A stretch of DNA of 64,000 nt from an uncultured Latescibacterota bacterium. Its GTDB lineage: Bacteria; Latescibacterota; UBA2968; UBA8231. Location of the stretch: positions 124,001 through 188,000 of the forward strand of contig OY282352.1 of assembly GCA_958295495.1 (NCBI GenBank), read 5' to 3'. Both the position numbers and the translations under genes were made by a program. Shown in pieces: positions 55,448 through 64,000 of this stretch; the first letter of the stretch is position 1, and every line of letters begins with the position of its first letter. The notes beneath the pieces were generated by a model. That model ran no database searches and was not told the origin of the DNA. It saw only the letters and a program-made list of their open reading frames with translations.

Positions 55448-57384
55448 GCCCCATCCTCGTCGGTCAAGGTGCGCACTGGTTTGCGGGCGAGAGGCTCTCC
55501 GGCCAATACTTGGTCGATCTCCGGGTCGTCGAGGACCTCGTATGCGAGGAGGGCGCGGGCCAAGGAGTGGAGCTTGTCCTCGTTGTCCCCGAGGATGTGC
55601 AGCGCGGTTTCCTCGGCCTCCACCACCAGCTTGCGGATCTCGCGATCAACGGTTTGGGCGGTCTCCTCGCTCAGATGGCGGCCGCGGGTAAATTCCTTGC
55701 CGAGGAAGACCTCGGCGTCGTCGCCGCCCAACGAGAGGGGGCCGAGCTCTTCGTTCATGCCCCAATCGCAGACCATCGAACGGGCCAAGCGCGTCACTTG
55801 CTGATAGTCGCCTTGAGCTCCAGTCGAGCGCTCGGCAAAGATCAATTTCTCGGCTGCACAACCGCCCAGCGCCGTGGCCAAGTGCGCCTTCAGCCGCGTC
55901 TCGGTTAGCGAACGCCGCTCGTCGGCCAAAAAGGAAACCATGCCCATGGCCTGCCCCCGCGGGATGATGGTGGCCTTGCCAATGGCCGGACCGCCTTTGA
56001 GGCTCTTGGCGACCAAGGCATGGCCCGCTTCGTGGTAGGCCGAAAGCCGCTGATCCTCCTCGGTCAGGACCATACTGCGGCGCTCGGCTCCGAGCATCAC
56101 TTTGTCCTTGGCCGCCTCAAAGTCGCCCATGTCAACGGTCTTGCGATCGCGCCGCGAAGCCAGCAAGGCCGCTTCGTTGACCAAGTTCTCCAAGTCGGCT
56201 CCAGAAAGCCCGGGCGTGCCCTGCGCCACCTTTTGCAAATCGACGTCTGGATTCAGCGGCACCTTGCGCACGTGGACCTTGAGTACGCCCTCCCGACCCC
56301 TGACGTCGGGCAGGTCAACCACCACCCGGCGGTCGAAGCGACCAGGCCGCAACAGGGCCGGGTCGAGTACGTCTGGGCGATTGGTCGCGGCGATGAGAAT
56401 GACGCCATCGTTGGACTCGAAACCGTCCATTTCCACTAGGAGTTGGTTGAGGGTCTGCTCGCGCTCGTCGTGGCCGCCGCCAATGCCCGCGCCTCGGTGG
56501 CGACCCACCGCATCGATCTCATCGACGAAAATTAGGCATGGGGCATTGGCCTTGCCCTGTTCAAAGAGGTCGCGCACGCGCGAAGCTCCGACGCCGACGA
56601 ACATCTCGACGAAGTCCGAGCCGCTAATCGAAAAGAAGGGCACGCCCGCTTCGCCAGCTACCGCACGGGCCAAGTGCGTCTTGCCAGTACCCGGCGGCCC
56701 GACCATCAAGACGCCCTTGGGAATGCGCCCGCCGAGGCGCTGGAACCGGCGCGGATCCTTGAGAAATTCAATGATCTCCTCTAGCTCTTTCTTGGCCTCG
56801 TCGGCCCCGGCCACATCGGCAAAGGTCGTCTTGTGCTTGTCTTCCAACAGGAGCTTGGCCCGACTCTTGCCAAAGGAAAACAGCCCGCGTGCGCCGCCCT
56901 GCATCTGCCGCAACATGAATATCCAGAAGGCGATAAACAGCAGCCACGGCAAAAAACTGAAAAGGAAATTGTACCACCGGAAGGGTTCTTCCTCAAAGCG
57001 AAAATCGACCCCTTTTTCCTCCCACTCGCGCTTGGTCTCCGAGTCTATTGGCCCCAAGTTGACCACAAAGCGGGTTCGGTCGTACAAGACGCCTTCGAGC
57101 TCGCGCTCGCCCACGATGACGGCCTCGGCGATGTGGCCAGCCTCCAAGTACTGACGGTATTCCTTGTAGGAGACGAGCTGAGGGTCGGAGGGGTTGCTGC
57201 TGCCAAAGAACTTGGCGGCGAAGATCATCACCAACACGAAGAAGAGCCAAAACGCCTGGGTCCGCGAGGGGCGGCGCCAGCGGCGCGGCTTATCTTCGCC
57301 GTCGGCCTGCTGGCGATTTGACCCGCGGTCGTCCCTAAAGCGCTTGGGTCGCTCCTCCTCGTCCTGCTTTTTTCGTTCCTCCAT
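55444..57384 (-). CDS. ftsH: ATP-dependent zinc metalloprotease FtsH
   Basis: A 646-residue AAA+ membrane protease for quality control and regulated proteolysis. Parts: a charged N-terminal cytoplasmic extension of about 40 residues (rich in Glu, Arg, Lys), TM1 (about 43-60), periplasmic domain, TM2 (about 141-158), AAA module with Walker A GPPGTGKT (229-236), Walker B LIFVDEID (284-291), second-region-of-homology [20 protein letters not shown] (333-352), and zinc site HEAGH (451-455). The operon tilS-ftsH-folP-cdaA is on one strand; the tilS-ftsH gap is 15 bases. The N-terminal extension is longer than usual. Confidence 0.96.
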   Translation of the reverse strand: MEERKKQDEEERPKRFRDDRGSNRQQADGEDKPRRWRRPSRTQAFWLFFVLVMIFAAKFFGSSNPSDPQLVSYKEYRQYLEAGHIAEAVIVGERELEGVLYDRTRFVVNLGPIDSETKREWEEKGVDFRFEEEPFRWYNFLFSFLPWLLFIAFWIFMLRQMQGGARGLFSFGKSRAKLLLEDKHKTTFADVAGADEAKKELEEIIEFLKDPRRFQRLGGRIPKGVLMVGPPGTGKTHLARAVAGEAGVPFFSISGSDFVEMFVGVGASRVRDLFEQGKANAPCLIFVDEIDAVGRHRGAGIGGGHDEREQTLNQLLVEMDGFESNDGVILIAATNRPDVLDPALLRPGRFDRRVVVDLPDVRGREGVLKVHVRKVPLNPDVDLQKVAQGTPGLSGADLENLVNEAALLASRRDRKTVDMGDFEAAKDKVMLGAERRSMVLTEEDQRLSAYHEAGHALVAKSLKGGPAIGKATIIPRGQAMGMVSFLADERRSLTETRLKAHLATALGGCAAEKLIFAERSTGAQGDYQQVTRLARSMVCDWGMNEELGPLSLGGDDAEVFLGKEFTRGRHLSEETAQTVDREIRKLVVEAEETALHILGDNEDKLHSLARALLAYEVLDDPEIDQVLAGEPLARKPVRTLTDEDGA

Positions 57385-57399
57385 AACAGATGCTCTAGG

Positions 57400-58776
57400 T
57401 CAATCGCCGTCCCAGCGCCTCAGCGTACACAAGGCGATGCGGCTCGTAGTGGATTTTATTCTGAAGGCATGACTAGAACGCAGGGGCGCGACCCAAGCTA
57501 TTTCCTCGCCTCGGGCCAGCACCAGCACTTCGTCGCGCGAGATTTTCGGCCACTTAGCGTCGATGAGAAAGTCGCTCAGTTTTTTGTGCCCTTCCATGCC
57601 CAGCGGCTGGAAGCGATCACCCGGCCGCAGGCTGCGCACTTGCACCCGCGCGCCGAGTCGGTCTGCGTCTAAAGCCACCTGCGCCCCTCCTAGCTGGGCC
57701 TTGTCGAAGTGCTCCGAGGAGACGACTTGGACGCGGATTTCCACACCGTGCTCTCTTCTTAGCACCAGCACACCAGGTACATCGAAGTAGCGCGCGACCG
57801 GCGGCCGCTGACCACGGCGCAGGATATAGCGCGTACCACAACCCTGCCCCCTCAGCCCAGCACCCAACACCCGCAGGCGCTTGTCGCCGGCCCCAATCCA
57901 GCCCCTCACTTGCTCAACGCGGGCAAAATCAAAAGGACCATCTGCGGCGGCGAGGCCCCAAAGCGCGGTGCGCAGCACGCGCCTTTGCATGGCTATATGA
58001 TAAGCGAGAAGCCTAGTACTATCAAGGGCCACCTTGTCGTTACAACGCTCACAAATCACTGTATCTAAAGCCTCTTGGGTTAGCTCGGTGAGTAGGTCGT
58101 CCTCGGCTTTGAGCAGCGCGGCCGTGCGATTTAGAACCTCGGCGATATTGGTATTATAGCTCTCCAACAAGGGCATTAGTTCCCCGCGCACTCGATTGCG
58201 CAAAAAGCGCGGGTCGCGGTTGGAGGGGTCCTCTCGGTAGCGCAAGCCCCGCTGGTGCGCGTACTTCTCGATCTCAGCGCGCCGCACGCGCAGCAGCGGC
58301 CGCAGATAGCGGCCCTCGCGCGCAATCTCCATTCCCCCTAAGCCGGTGGCACCGCTGCCGCGCAAGAGGCGCAAGATCACGGTCTCGGCTTGGTCGTCGG
58401 CGTGGTGCCCCAAGGCTATGAATTCGGCCCCGACTTGGCCGGCGACTTGGTCGAGAAAGGCGTAGCGCTGCCGCCGACCCGCTTCCTCCAGCGACAGGCC
58501 CTCGGTTCGGGCGTAAGCCCCCACGTCGCGCCGCTCTATCGAGCAGGACAGCCCGCGCCGCTTTGCCTCGCCGGCGACAAAGCGGCTGTCGGCGGCCGAA
58601 TTCGGCCGCAGCGCGTGGTCCAAATGCGCCACGTGCAACCGGTGCCCTAGGCCATCCAAGACATCGAGCAGCACGGTCGAATCGACGCCGCCCGACGCGG
58701 CGACGACTAAGCCGGCCCCGGCCTCCAATCCCGCTTCCTGTAGCACTTGCCGCACCCTGGCGACTATGGCTTCCAT
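57400..58776 (-). CDS. tilS: tRNA(Ile)-lysidine synthetase
   Basis: A 458-residue TilS; modifies C34 of the AUA-reading tRNA-Ile to lysidine. The ATG at 58776 is preferred over an in-frame start 15 codons upstream. N-terminal PP-loop: ASGGVDSTVLLDVL (SGGVDS at 28-33), HLDHALRPNSAADSRFV, and LGHHADDQAETVILRLLRGSGATGL; the C-terminal domain ends with the RPGDRFQPLGMEGHKKLSDFLIDAK block. It heads the minus-strand operon and is divergent from lexA; their predicted promoters overlap at 58859-58865. Confidence 0.93.
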   Translation of the reverse strand: MEAIVARVRQVLQEAGLEAGAGLVVAASGGVDSTVLLDVLDGLGHRLHVAHLDHALRPNSAADSRFVAGEAKRRGLSCSIERRDVGAYARTEGLSLEEAGRRQRYAFLDQVAGQVGAEFIALGHHADDQAETVILRLLRGSGATGLGGMEIAREGRYLRPLLRVRRAEIEKYAHQRGLRYREDPSNRDPRFLRNRVRGELMPLLESYNTNIAEVLNRTAALLKAEDDLLTELTQEALDTVICERCNDKVALDSTRLLAYHIAMQRRVLRTALWGLAAADGPFDFARVEQVRGWIGAGDKRLRVLGAGLRGQGCGTRYILRRGQRPPVARYFDVPGVLVLRREHGVEIRVQVVSSEHFDKAQLGGAQVALDADRLGARVQVRSLRPGDRFQPLGMEGHKKLSDFLIDAKWPKISRDEVLVLARGEEIAWVAPLRSSHAFRIKSTTSRIALCTLRRWDGD

Positions 58777-58836
58777 GGCCGTCGTTCCCGTCGTGCGAAA
58801 ACAGAAATTTCCCCGGCGCAAGTACTGGGGAAAGGC

Positions 58837-58865
58837 AAATTAGACGAAGAGCTGCCCCTTGACAA
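58837..58865 (-). promoter_or_regulatory. Predicted promoter for the tilS-ftsH-folP-cdaA operon
   Basis: Minus strand TTGTCA (58865-58860), 17-base spacer, TAATTT (58842-58837), about 60 bases before tilS. Its -35 box shares bases with the -35 of the divergent lexA promoter, so LexA bound next door could also affect it. Confidence 0.45.
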
Positions 58866-58887
58866 ATGAACTAATGTGCAGTATATA
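58859..58887 (+). promoter_or_regulatory. lexA promoter
   Basis: TTGACA (58859-58864), 17-base spacer, TATATA (58882-58887), about 48 bases before the lexA ATG, a near-consensus sigma70 promoter. Confidence 0.75.
58868..58879 (+). promoter_or_regulatory. Candidate LexA (SOS) operator
   Basis: GAACTAATGTGC has the GAAC-N4-GTTC form of the non-proteobacterial SOS box, with one mismatch (GTGC). It lies between the -35 and -10 of the lexA promoter, the expected place for autorepression. The box type used in this lineage is not known. Confidence 0.45.
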
Positions 58888-58934
58888 TTTCAGGTCTGCT
58901 TTCACCTTTCCTCCCCAGTTATGGAGATACCCTC

Positions 58935-59561
58935 ATGCCCAAACCCCTAACCGAACGCCAACAGACGATTTACGACTTCATCGCCCATGCAATTCGCGCC
59001 GGGGGTCCGCCCACCATCCGCGAGATCATGGATGTCTTTGGAATCAACTCCACCAATGGCGTACGCACCACCTTGGAGACTTTAGAGAAAAAGGGCTACA
59101 TCCGCCGCCGGGCGCGCCGCTCCCGGGGCATAGAACTCGTCGATTGCGTCAAGCCCGCCGCCCTTTCCGCCGACCTGCGCGAAGTGCCCCTCATTGGCCG
59201 GGTCGCCGCGGGCATCCCCATCCTCGCCACTCAGAACATCGAGAACACGCTCAACGTCGATGCATCGCTCGTTCCCGCTTCGGGCGATGTCTTCGCACTG
59301 CGCATCCACGGCGAGAGCATGTGCAACGCCGGGATTCTCGACGGCGACATCGTCATAGCTCGCCAGCAAGACCGCGCCGAGCGCGGCGATATCGTCGTCG
59401 CACTGCTCGACGACGAGGCCACAGTCAAGCGCTATGCTCCCGACCCCGACGGCATCCGGCTCCTGCCCGAAAACGAGGCGTTCGACCCCATCGTCGTCCC
59501 GCCCGACGCCGACGGATTCAGCATCGCCGGCAAAGTAGTGGGCCTCATGCGCCGCTTCTAG
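58935..59561 (+). CDS. lexA: LexA repressor/autoprotease
   Basis: A 208-residue LexA. The winged-helix DNA-binding domain covers residues 1-66 (LTERQQTIYDFI, PTIREIMDVFGINSTNGVRTTLETLEKKGYI). The cleavage site is Ala92-Gly93 in GRVAAGIPI; the catalytic dyad is Ser128 (HGESM) and Lys165 (EATVKRY). RecA-stimulated self-cleavage releases the SOS regulon. GGAG precedes the ATG by eight bases. It has its own promoter with an SOS-like box; the glycerate-kinase gene follows 11 bases later. Confidence 0.95.
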   Translation: MPKPLTERQQTIYDFIAHAIRAGGPPTIREIMDVFGINSTNGVRTTLETLEKKGYIRRRARRSRGIELVDCVKPAALSADLREVPLIGRVAAGIPILATQNIENTLNVDASLVPASGDVFALRIHGESMCNAGILDGDIVIARQQDRAERGDIVVALLDDEATVKRYAPDPDGIRLLPENEAFDPIVVPPDADGFSIAGKVVGLMRRF

Positions 59562-59572
59562 GGTCCGCTTAG

Positions 59573-60901
59573 GTGGATGCTGCTTTGCGGCGCGCCCACG
59601 CACGCGCCATTTTTGACGCCGGGGTCGCTGCCGGCGACCCCGCCCGTTGCGTCCACCAAGCCCTCGCGGTCGCCGGCGGTGAGTTGCGCTGTGGGCCACT
59701 CCGCTTCCCCCTCGATACCATTTCCAGCCTGCGCCTAGTCGGTGCCGGCAAGGCCACCGCGGCCATGGCCGCGGCCGCTGAAGCGATCCTCGGCGACCGC
59801 ATTGAGTGCGGGGCCATCAACACCAAGTACGGCCATGCGCTGCCATTGGCTCGGGTCGAGAGCTTTGAAGCCGGGCACCCAGTCCCGGACCAAGCCGGCG
59901 TGGCCGGTGCGCGCCGCCAGCTCGCACTGCTAGCGGGCCTAGCTCCCAGTGCGCTGGTCCTCGGCCTCTTCTCCGGCGGCGGCTCGGCCCTGCTGCCCGC
60001 CCCAGCCGCGGGCCTGACCCTCGCAGAAAAGCAAGAAACCACCCGCCTCCTGCTCGCCTGCGGCGCGACCATCGACGAAATCAACGCCTTGCGCAAACAC
60101 CTCTCGGCCATCAAGGGCGGCCTGCTCGCCCGCGCGGCCGCGCCCGCCCGCATCGTCGCCCTCGTGCTCTCGGACGTCATCGGCGATCCCCTCGACACCA
60201 TTGCCTCCGGCCCGACCCACCCAGACGCCACGACCTTTGGCGATTGCCTAGCGATCGTCGAGCGCTACGACCTGCGCCGCCAGCTCCCCGCCCCAGTCCG
60301 TCAGCACCTCGAAGCCAGTGCCCGAGGAGAGCGGCCGGAAACCCCCAAACCTGGGGACCCTTGCTTTGCCCGCGCCGAGAGCTTGGTCATTGGCAACAGC
60401 CGCTTGGCCATTGACGCGGCCGCGCACAAAGCCAGCGCGCTCGGCTACGAGGTGCTCGTCCTCACCAGCCGCTTGCAGGGCGAGGCGCGCCAAGCCGCGG
60501 CCGCATTGGTCTCCATCGCCCAAGAAACCGCAGAAGCCGACCGCCCCATTGCCCGGCCGGCCTGTCTCATCGCCGGCGGCGAGACGACCGTCACCCTGCG
60601 CGGCGACGGCAAGGGCGGGCGCAACCAAGAACTGGCCTTGGCCGCGGCCTTGCAGCTCGACGGTTGGCCGGCCATCACCCTGCTTTCCGGCGGCACCGAC
60701 GGCACCGACGGCCCCACCGACGCAGCCGGTGCCCTAGCCGACGGCCAGACCTTGAGTCGCGCCCGCGCCGAGGGCCTCAACGCCCGCGCCTTTCTCGACC
60801 GCCACGACTCCTATCCCTTCTTCGCAGCGTTGGACGACCTCGTCATCACCGGCCCTACGGGCACCAACGTCATGGATCTGCAAATCGTCCTCATAGCCTG
60901 A
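59573..60901 (+). CDS. Glycerate 2-kinase (MOFRL family; often annotated hydroxypyruvate reductase)
   Basis: A 442-residue class II glycerate kinase. N-terminal domain: LVGAGKATAAMAAAAE, then GLFSGGGSALLPAP and NALRKHLSAIKGGLLA, VLSDVIGDPLDTIASGPT; the C-terminal MOFRL region: IAGGETTVTLRGDGKGGRNQELALAAA and SGGTDGTDGPTDAAGA. It phosphorylates D-glycerate to 2-phosphoglycerate, feeding lower glycolysis, which would agree with ppdK elsewhere. The start is a GTG at 59573 with a weak site. It may be transcribed with lexA. Confidence 0.9.
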   Translation: MDAALRRAHARAIFDAGVAAGDPARCVHQALAVAGGELRCGPLRFPLDTISSLRLVGAGKATAAMAAAAEAILGDRIECGAINTKYGHALPLARVESFEAGHPVPDQAGVAGARRQLALLAGLAPSALVLGLFSGGGSALLPAPAAGLTLAEKQETTRLLLACGATIDEINALRKHLSAIKGGLLARAAAPARIVALVLSDVIGDPLDTIASGPTHPDATTFGDCLAIVERYDLRRQLPAPVRQHLEASARGERPETPKPGDPCFARAESLVIGNSRLAIDAAAHKASALGYEVLVLTSRLQGEARQAAAALVSIAQETAEADRPIARPACLIAGGETTVTLRGDGKGGRNQELALAAALQLDGWPAITLLSGGTDGTDGPTDAAGALADGQTLSRARAEGLNARAFLDRHDSYPFFAALDDLVITGPTGTNVMDLQIVLIA

Positions 60902-60972
60902 ACATGGCTCACCTCTGCGGGAGATTTGGTGCGCTTGACACTCCGCTTCCCTTCCGCTAGCTTCTTGTATCC

Positions 60973-61899
60973 ATGCCCAAAAGCCTTCTGCCGCTTGCAT
61001 TCGCCCTGTTGTTGACCGGGGCTGTACACGCCGCCTCCCGCTACGCCGGCGAGTTCCTCGGCTTGGGCGCGGGTGCCCGCTCTGCGGCCTTGGGCAGTGC
61101 CTATGTGGCCCTCGCGGACGATGCCACCGCCGGCTATTGGAATGCAGCCGGCCTATCCGCCCTCAGCAGTCGCCAAGTTCACCTGACGCATGCCGAGCAT
61201 TTCTCCGGCCTCATCCAGCGCGATTTTGTCGCCATCGCCCGGCCGGGTCGCCTCTTGCACGGCATGGCCCTGAGCTTGGTGCGCATGGGCATTGATGACA
61301 TCCACTTTACCGAACTGCCGGATCCCCTCCAGCCCCCCAGCCCCGACAACCGTCCTCGCATCGCCTCGACCGAACAAAGCGCGGATTACGCCCTGTATCT
61401 GTCGGGCAGTCGCCGGCTCGGTGCGCGCCTCTCCCTCGGGCTAAGTGCCAAGGCCATTTACCGCCAAGTCGCCTCCATCAACGCCTACGGCTTTGGCCTC
61501 GACCTAGGCGTTAGCTACCAACTGAGCCATCAGATCGCGCTGGCGGCTAACGTGCGCGACATTACCACCACGCCCATCGTCTGGAATACGGATAGCACCG
61601 ACCGCATCCAGCCCGCGCTGCTGTTGGGCGTAGCGTACGCCATACCCATTGCCGGGGGCCAGACCACCGCCCTCCTAGCCACCCGCTCCGGCGGCGACAC
61701 AGCGACCGCCGACATCCCGCTCAACGCCGGCTTAGAATACCGCCACCATTATATCACCCTGCGGGCCGGGTTAGATGAAGGCCGCCAGTCCCTTGGGCTA
61801 GGGTTTACCCCACACCGCAACCTCGACCTCGACCTCGCCTATTTGCAGCACGATGCGCTCGAAGCAACCTACCAGTTGTCCGCCAGCCTCCGCTTCTGA
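60973..61899 (+). CDS. PorV/PorQ-family (UPF0164) outer-membrane protein
   Basis: A 308-residue exported beta-barrel of the PorV/PorQ family. The signal peptide (residues 1-21, ending VHAA) is followed by the family signature GLGAGARSAALGSAYVALADDATAGYWNAAGLS (about 30-62). The protein ends SASLRF with terminal Phe. PorV in Bacteroidetes shuttles type IX secretion cargo; the broader family occurs in FCB bacteria without a defined type IX system. The CHU_C-domain proteins at 4324-10094 would be candidate cargo, but the two loci are not linked. Its last 47 bases contain the start of era. Confidence 0.85.
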   Translation: MPKSLLPLAFALLLTGAVHAASRYAGEFLGLGAGARSAALGSAYVALADDATAGYWNAAGLSALSSRQVHLTHAEHFSGLIQRDFVAIARPGRLLHGMALSLVRMGIDDIHFTELPDPLQPPSPDNRPRIASTEQSADYALYLSGSRRLGARLSLGLSAKAIYRQVASINAYGFGLDLGVSYQLSHQIALAANVRDITTTPIVWNTDSTDRIQPALLLGVAYAIPIAGGQTTALLATRSGGDTATADIPLNAGLEYRHHYITLRAGLDEGRQSLGLGFTPHRNLDLDLAYLQHDALEATYQLSASLRF

Positions 61900-62779
61900 G
61901 CAACCTCGCGTCGGCTACGTAGCCTTGGCCGGTCGCCCCAACGCGGGTAAATCTACCCTCTTCAATGCCTTCTTGGGCCAGCGGCTTTCCATTGTCACCG
62001 CCAAACCGCAGACGACTCGCAGCCGCATCCTCGGCATCCTCACCCGTCTCCAGAGCCAGATAATTTTTTTGGACACGCCGGGCCTGCTCAACGCCTCCTA
62101 CAAGCTGCACGAGACCATGGCGCGCCAGATCGACCAAGCCGCTCGCCAAGCCGACCTAGTCTTGCTGCTGTTCGACGCCTCCCGCCCCAAAGACCGCAGC
62201 GCGTTAGTGAAGCACTTCCTTGAGCGCGTACAGGCACCCGTTTTAGCCGTGCTCAACAAGATCGACCTAGTACAACCCACCCAGCTAGAGGCCCTGCAAA
62301 AGAGTCTCTCGGACGAGTTCGGCATCGCAAGCCCGATCCCGGTTTCCGCCCTGCGCGGCGACGGACTCGGCAAATTGCTGTCGCGTCTAGAGGCCCAGCT
62401 ACCCTGCGGCCCCAAGCTCTACCCAGACGATATGGTGGCCGAACAGCCCGAACGGTTTTTTGCCGCCGAGTGGATCCGCGAGGCCGCCTTTGAACACCTC
62501 GAGGACGAGCTACCCTACGCCATCAACATCCACATCGAGGAATTCCGCCAGCGCCGAGGCCACAAAACCTACATTAGCGCTATTATCTACGTCGGGCGCG
62601 AGAGCCAAAAGGGCATCGTCATCGGCAAGAAGGGCATGCGCCTGCGGTCCATCGGACGCCGAGCACGCGCTGCCTTAGAGGAACTACTCGATGCGCCCGT
62701 CTATATAGAACTATGGGTAAAAGTCCGCCCGGATTGGCGCGACAAAGAGCGCGATTTGCGGGAATTTGGTTATCTCTGA
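61853..62779 (+). CDS. era: GTPase Era
   Basis: A 308-residue Era, needed for 30S maturation and 16S 3'-end processing. G1 GRPNAGKS (residues 27-34), G2 KPQTTR, G3 DTPG (about 74-77), G4 NKID, and C-terminal KH domain with GKKGMRLRSIGRRARAALEELL, then YIELWVKVRPDWRD. The only possible in-frame ATG is 61853, inside the PorV-like gene, giving a 47-base overlap with a divergent N-terminus (about 18 residues before the G1 strand) and no clear ribosome-binding site. Confidence 0.93.
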   Translation: MRSKQPTSCPPASASEQPRVGYVALAGRPNAGKSTLFNAFLGQRLSIVTAKPQTTRSRILGILTRLQSQIIFLDTPGLLNASYKLHETMARQIDQAARQADLVLLLFDASRPKDRSALVKHFLERVQAPVLAVLNKIDLVQPTQLEALQKSLSDEFGIASPIPVSALRGDGLGKLLSRLEAQLPCGPKLYPDDMVAEQPERFFAAEWIREAAFEHLEDELPYAINIHIEEFRQRRGHKTYISAIIYVGRESQKGIVIGKKGMRLRSIGRRARAALEELLDAPVYIELWVKVRPDWRDKERDLREFGYL

Positions 62780-62797
62780 ACCTGAGTTGACGGCCCC

Positions 62798-64000
62798 ATG
62801 AATCAGGACCATATTGCCGCTGAACTGATGGGATATGGATCAAAAAGACAATACAAGGAATGGTTTAATATGCCAAGCGATCAAACTGCATCCCTTCCCG
62901 ACGAGGTACACGTGGCCCCTACCCCTGATAGTGATCCTGAAGAAGCGGGCGAGGCCGCGACTCTTGTCTCCGAAATCAAGAAGAGCATCGCAGACTTGGA
63001 TGTGAAGAGTCTCGAAGTAGGGACGCTCAGTACTCTCCACAGTGCTGTTGGCCGTCTGGCCGAAATCGCTGAAATGCGTGAGGCCAGACGCCGAGATACT
63101 TTACGGCTACAGTCAAAAATCGAAGAGTGGAAGGAGTCCAAGTCCAAAAAGCTCAAAAAACTTGTAGATCCAGCATCACTAGGAGAGATTCTAGGGTCTC
63201 TCAAAGAGTCCGCCGCCGACATCGGTCAAGAGAGAGTGGAAGCGGCTCTTAATGAATGCGATGCGGCTCTTGCCATCGAGAACCGCTTCCGTGAGAAGGG
63301 TGACTCATATCGACAAGCTATAAAAGAGAGTAATTACGAATTGGTGAGTTCCCTTGCACTTGCCATGAAATCCCTTGAAGGCGAGCGCGATGCGGCTTAT
63401 GCGGCAATTAGAAAGAATATCTCCGAACGGACTCGAACTAGAGGAGAAGGCAAGGCGGAGTCGGATACCGACGCAAAAAGCGAAGAAATGACGGAGGACG
63501 ATGACCCTGAAGCTCACAGATCGGAGCCGGAACGTGAAACCGCATCCACCGCAGAACCTTTGGTCGAAGACTATCAAGATTCAACTGAGAGCGAGGTAGC
63601 CCTTGACAGTGGAGTTGAGAACGACCGCTCAGACAAGGCACCTACGGACGAAACAAGGGAGATTGACGAGTTACCGACAGACGAACTAGCTGAGCCCGAT
63701 AACCTAGATGAGGCGAGCGTCCCACAGCCGACTCCCGACGACAAAGAAATATCGGTCGAACAAATAGAAGAAAAAATCGCTACGGAGATCAAGCGCGGTC
63801 GTTTCGGACTCGCCTACCATCTTGCTCTCGCGATGCCAGAGGCGCTACCTAGTCCGAGTGTGGTCGAGTTCGTTGCAAGCAACTATGTGACCGATGAGAG
63901 TGCCCCGGCGGTGGATGAACTGTCCCACCTCGCAGAAGAGCTACTGGGCAAGCTTGAGGAGACCCTAGACAAAAAGCCGGACCTAGTTCGACGCAACCAT
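62798..64000 (+). CDS. Unknown highly charged protein, 3' partial
   Basis: An open frame of 401 codons from 62798 continues past the window. It could instead begin at the ATG at 62870, which has AGGA ten bases upstream. By eye it is markedly less GC-rich than its neighbours and uses A/T-ending codons (AAA, GAA, CTT). Residues 60-200 are Glu/Lys/Arg-rich and probably alpha-helical or coiled-coil (LAEIAEMREARRRDTLRLQSK); residues 205-325 are acidic, Asp/Glu/Ser/Thr-rich and probably disordered; after that KRGRFGLAYHLALAMPEALPSPSVVEFVASNYV begins what looks like a helical repeat domain. I recognise no family. The composition change suggests it starts an acquired segment. The C-terminus is unseen. 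Confidence 0.75.
   Translation, partial: MNQDHIAAELMGYGSKRQYKEWFNMPSDQTASLPDEVHVAPTPDSDPEEAGEAATLVSEIKKSIADLDVKSLEVGTLSTLHSAVGRLAEIAEMREARRRDTLRLQSKIEEWKESKSKKLKKLVDPASLGEILGSLKESAADIGQERVEAALNECDAALAIENRFREKGDSYRQAIKESNYELVSSLALAMKSLEGERDAAYAAIRKNISERTRTRGEGKAESDTDAKSEEMTEDDDPEAHRSEPERETASTAEPLVEDYQDSTESEVALDSGVENDRSDKAPTDETREIDELPTDELAEPDNLDEASVPQPTPDDKEISVEQIEEKIATEIKRGRFGLAYHLALAMPEALPSPSVVEFVASNYVTDESAPAVDELSHLAEELLGKLEETLDKKPDLVRRNH

Overview
The window is GC-rich, densely packed bacterial chromosome from a Gram-negative organism. It carries a TonB-dependent receptor, a PorV/PorQ-family outer-membrane protein, several predicted beta-barrels, lipoproteins with lipoboxes and heme O synthase. 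CHU_C/FlgD-like C-terminal domains, a PorV-type protein, many enolase-superfamily and M19 dipeptidase genes, and very large secreted proteins fit the FCB superphylum, possibly a Latescibacterota-like lineage. That placement is inference: there is no rRNA and no taxonomic marker search was possible. No tRNA, rRNA, CRISPR array, insertion sequence or prophage was recognised.

Layout. (1) 1-10,094, minus: a surface/secretion cluster with two paralogous giant secreted proteins ending in CHU_C-like domains, a 913-residue probable outer-membrane protein, a lipoprotein and a parvulin-type lipoprotein foldase cut by the left edge. (2) 10,287-12,678: a secreted protein with a WGRIK C-terminus, then the only long gene-poor stretch, about 1.5 kb filled with short direct, inverted and tandem repeats. 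(3) 12,679-21,627, minus: an envelope region with a promoter-driven lipoprotein pair and a long operon galU, larA, CsgG/FlgT-like protein, small secreted protein, PlsC-like acyltransferase, TolB-like propeller lipoprotein, GT-C glycosyltransferase. (4) 21,751-32,258, mostly plus: sugar kinase, acyl-CoA ligase (minus), beta-barrel, mandelate-racemase-type enolase, two tandem M19 dipeptidases, and ilvBN behind a good sigma70 promoter. (5) 32,310-46,568: TonB receptor (minus), Gfo/Idh/MocA oxidoreductase, ppdK, parAB coupled to an FGE-domain lipoprotein, larB, mobA, ctaB (minus), ligA. (6) 46,565-58,776, minus: an arginine operon argR-argB-argD-argH running into two paralogous enolase-superfamily genes, and an operon tilS-ftsH-folP-cdaA in which the diadenylate cyclase has DRA in place of the DGA motif. 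(7) 58,859-64,000, plus: lexA with an SOS-like operator inside its promoter, glycerate kinase, PorV-like protein, era, and the start of a lower-GC, highly charged unknown protein running off the right edge.

The genes are mainly housekeeping: amino-acid biosynthesis, DNA repair and segregation, c-di-AMP, folate, tRNA modification and envelope assembly. Overlapping stop/start codons are frequent (GTGA, ATGA, TGATG), which points to translational coupling. The least explained parts are the giant-protein cluster at the left, the repeat-rich gap at 11.2-12.7 kb, the twin enolases attached to the arginine operon, the cdaA active-site change and the unknown gene at the right edge.
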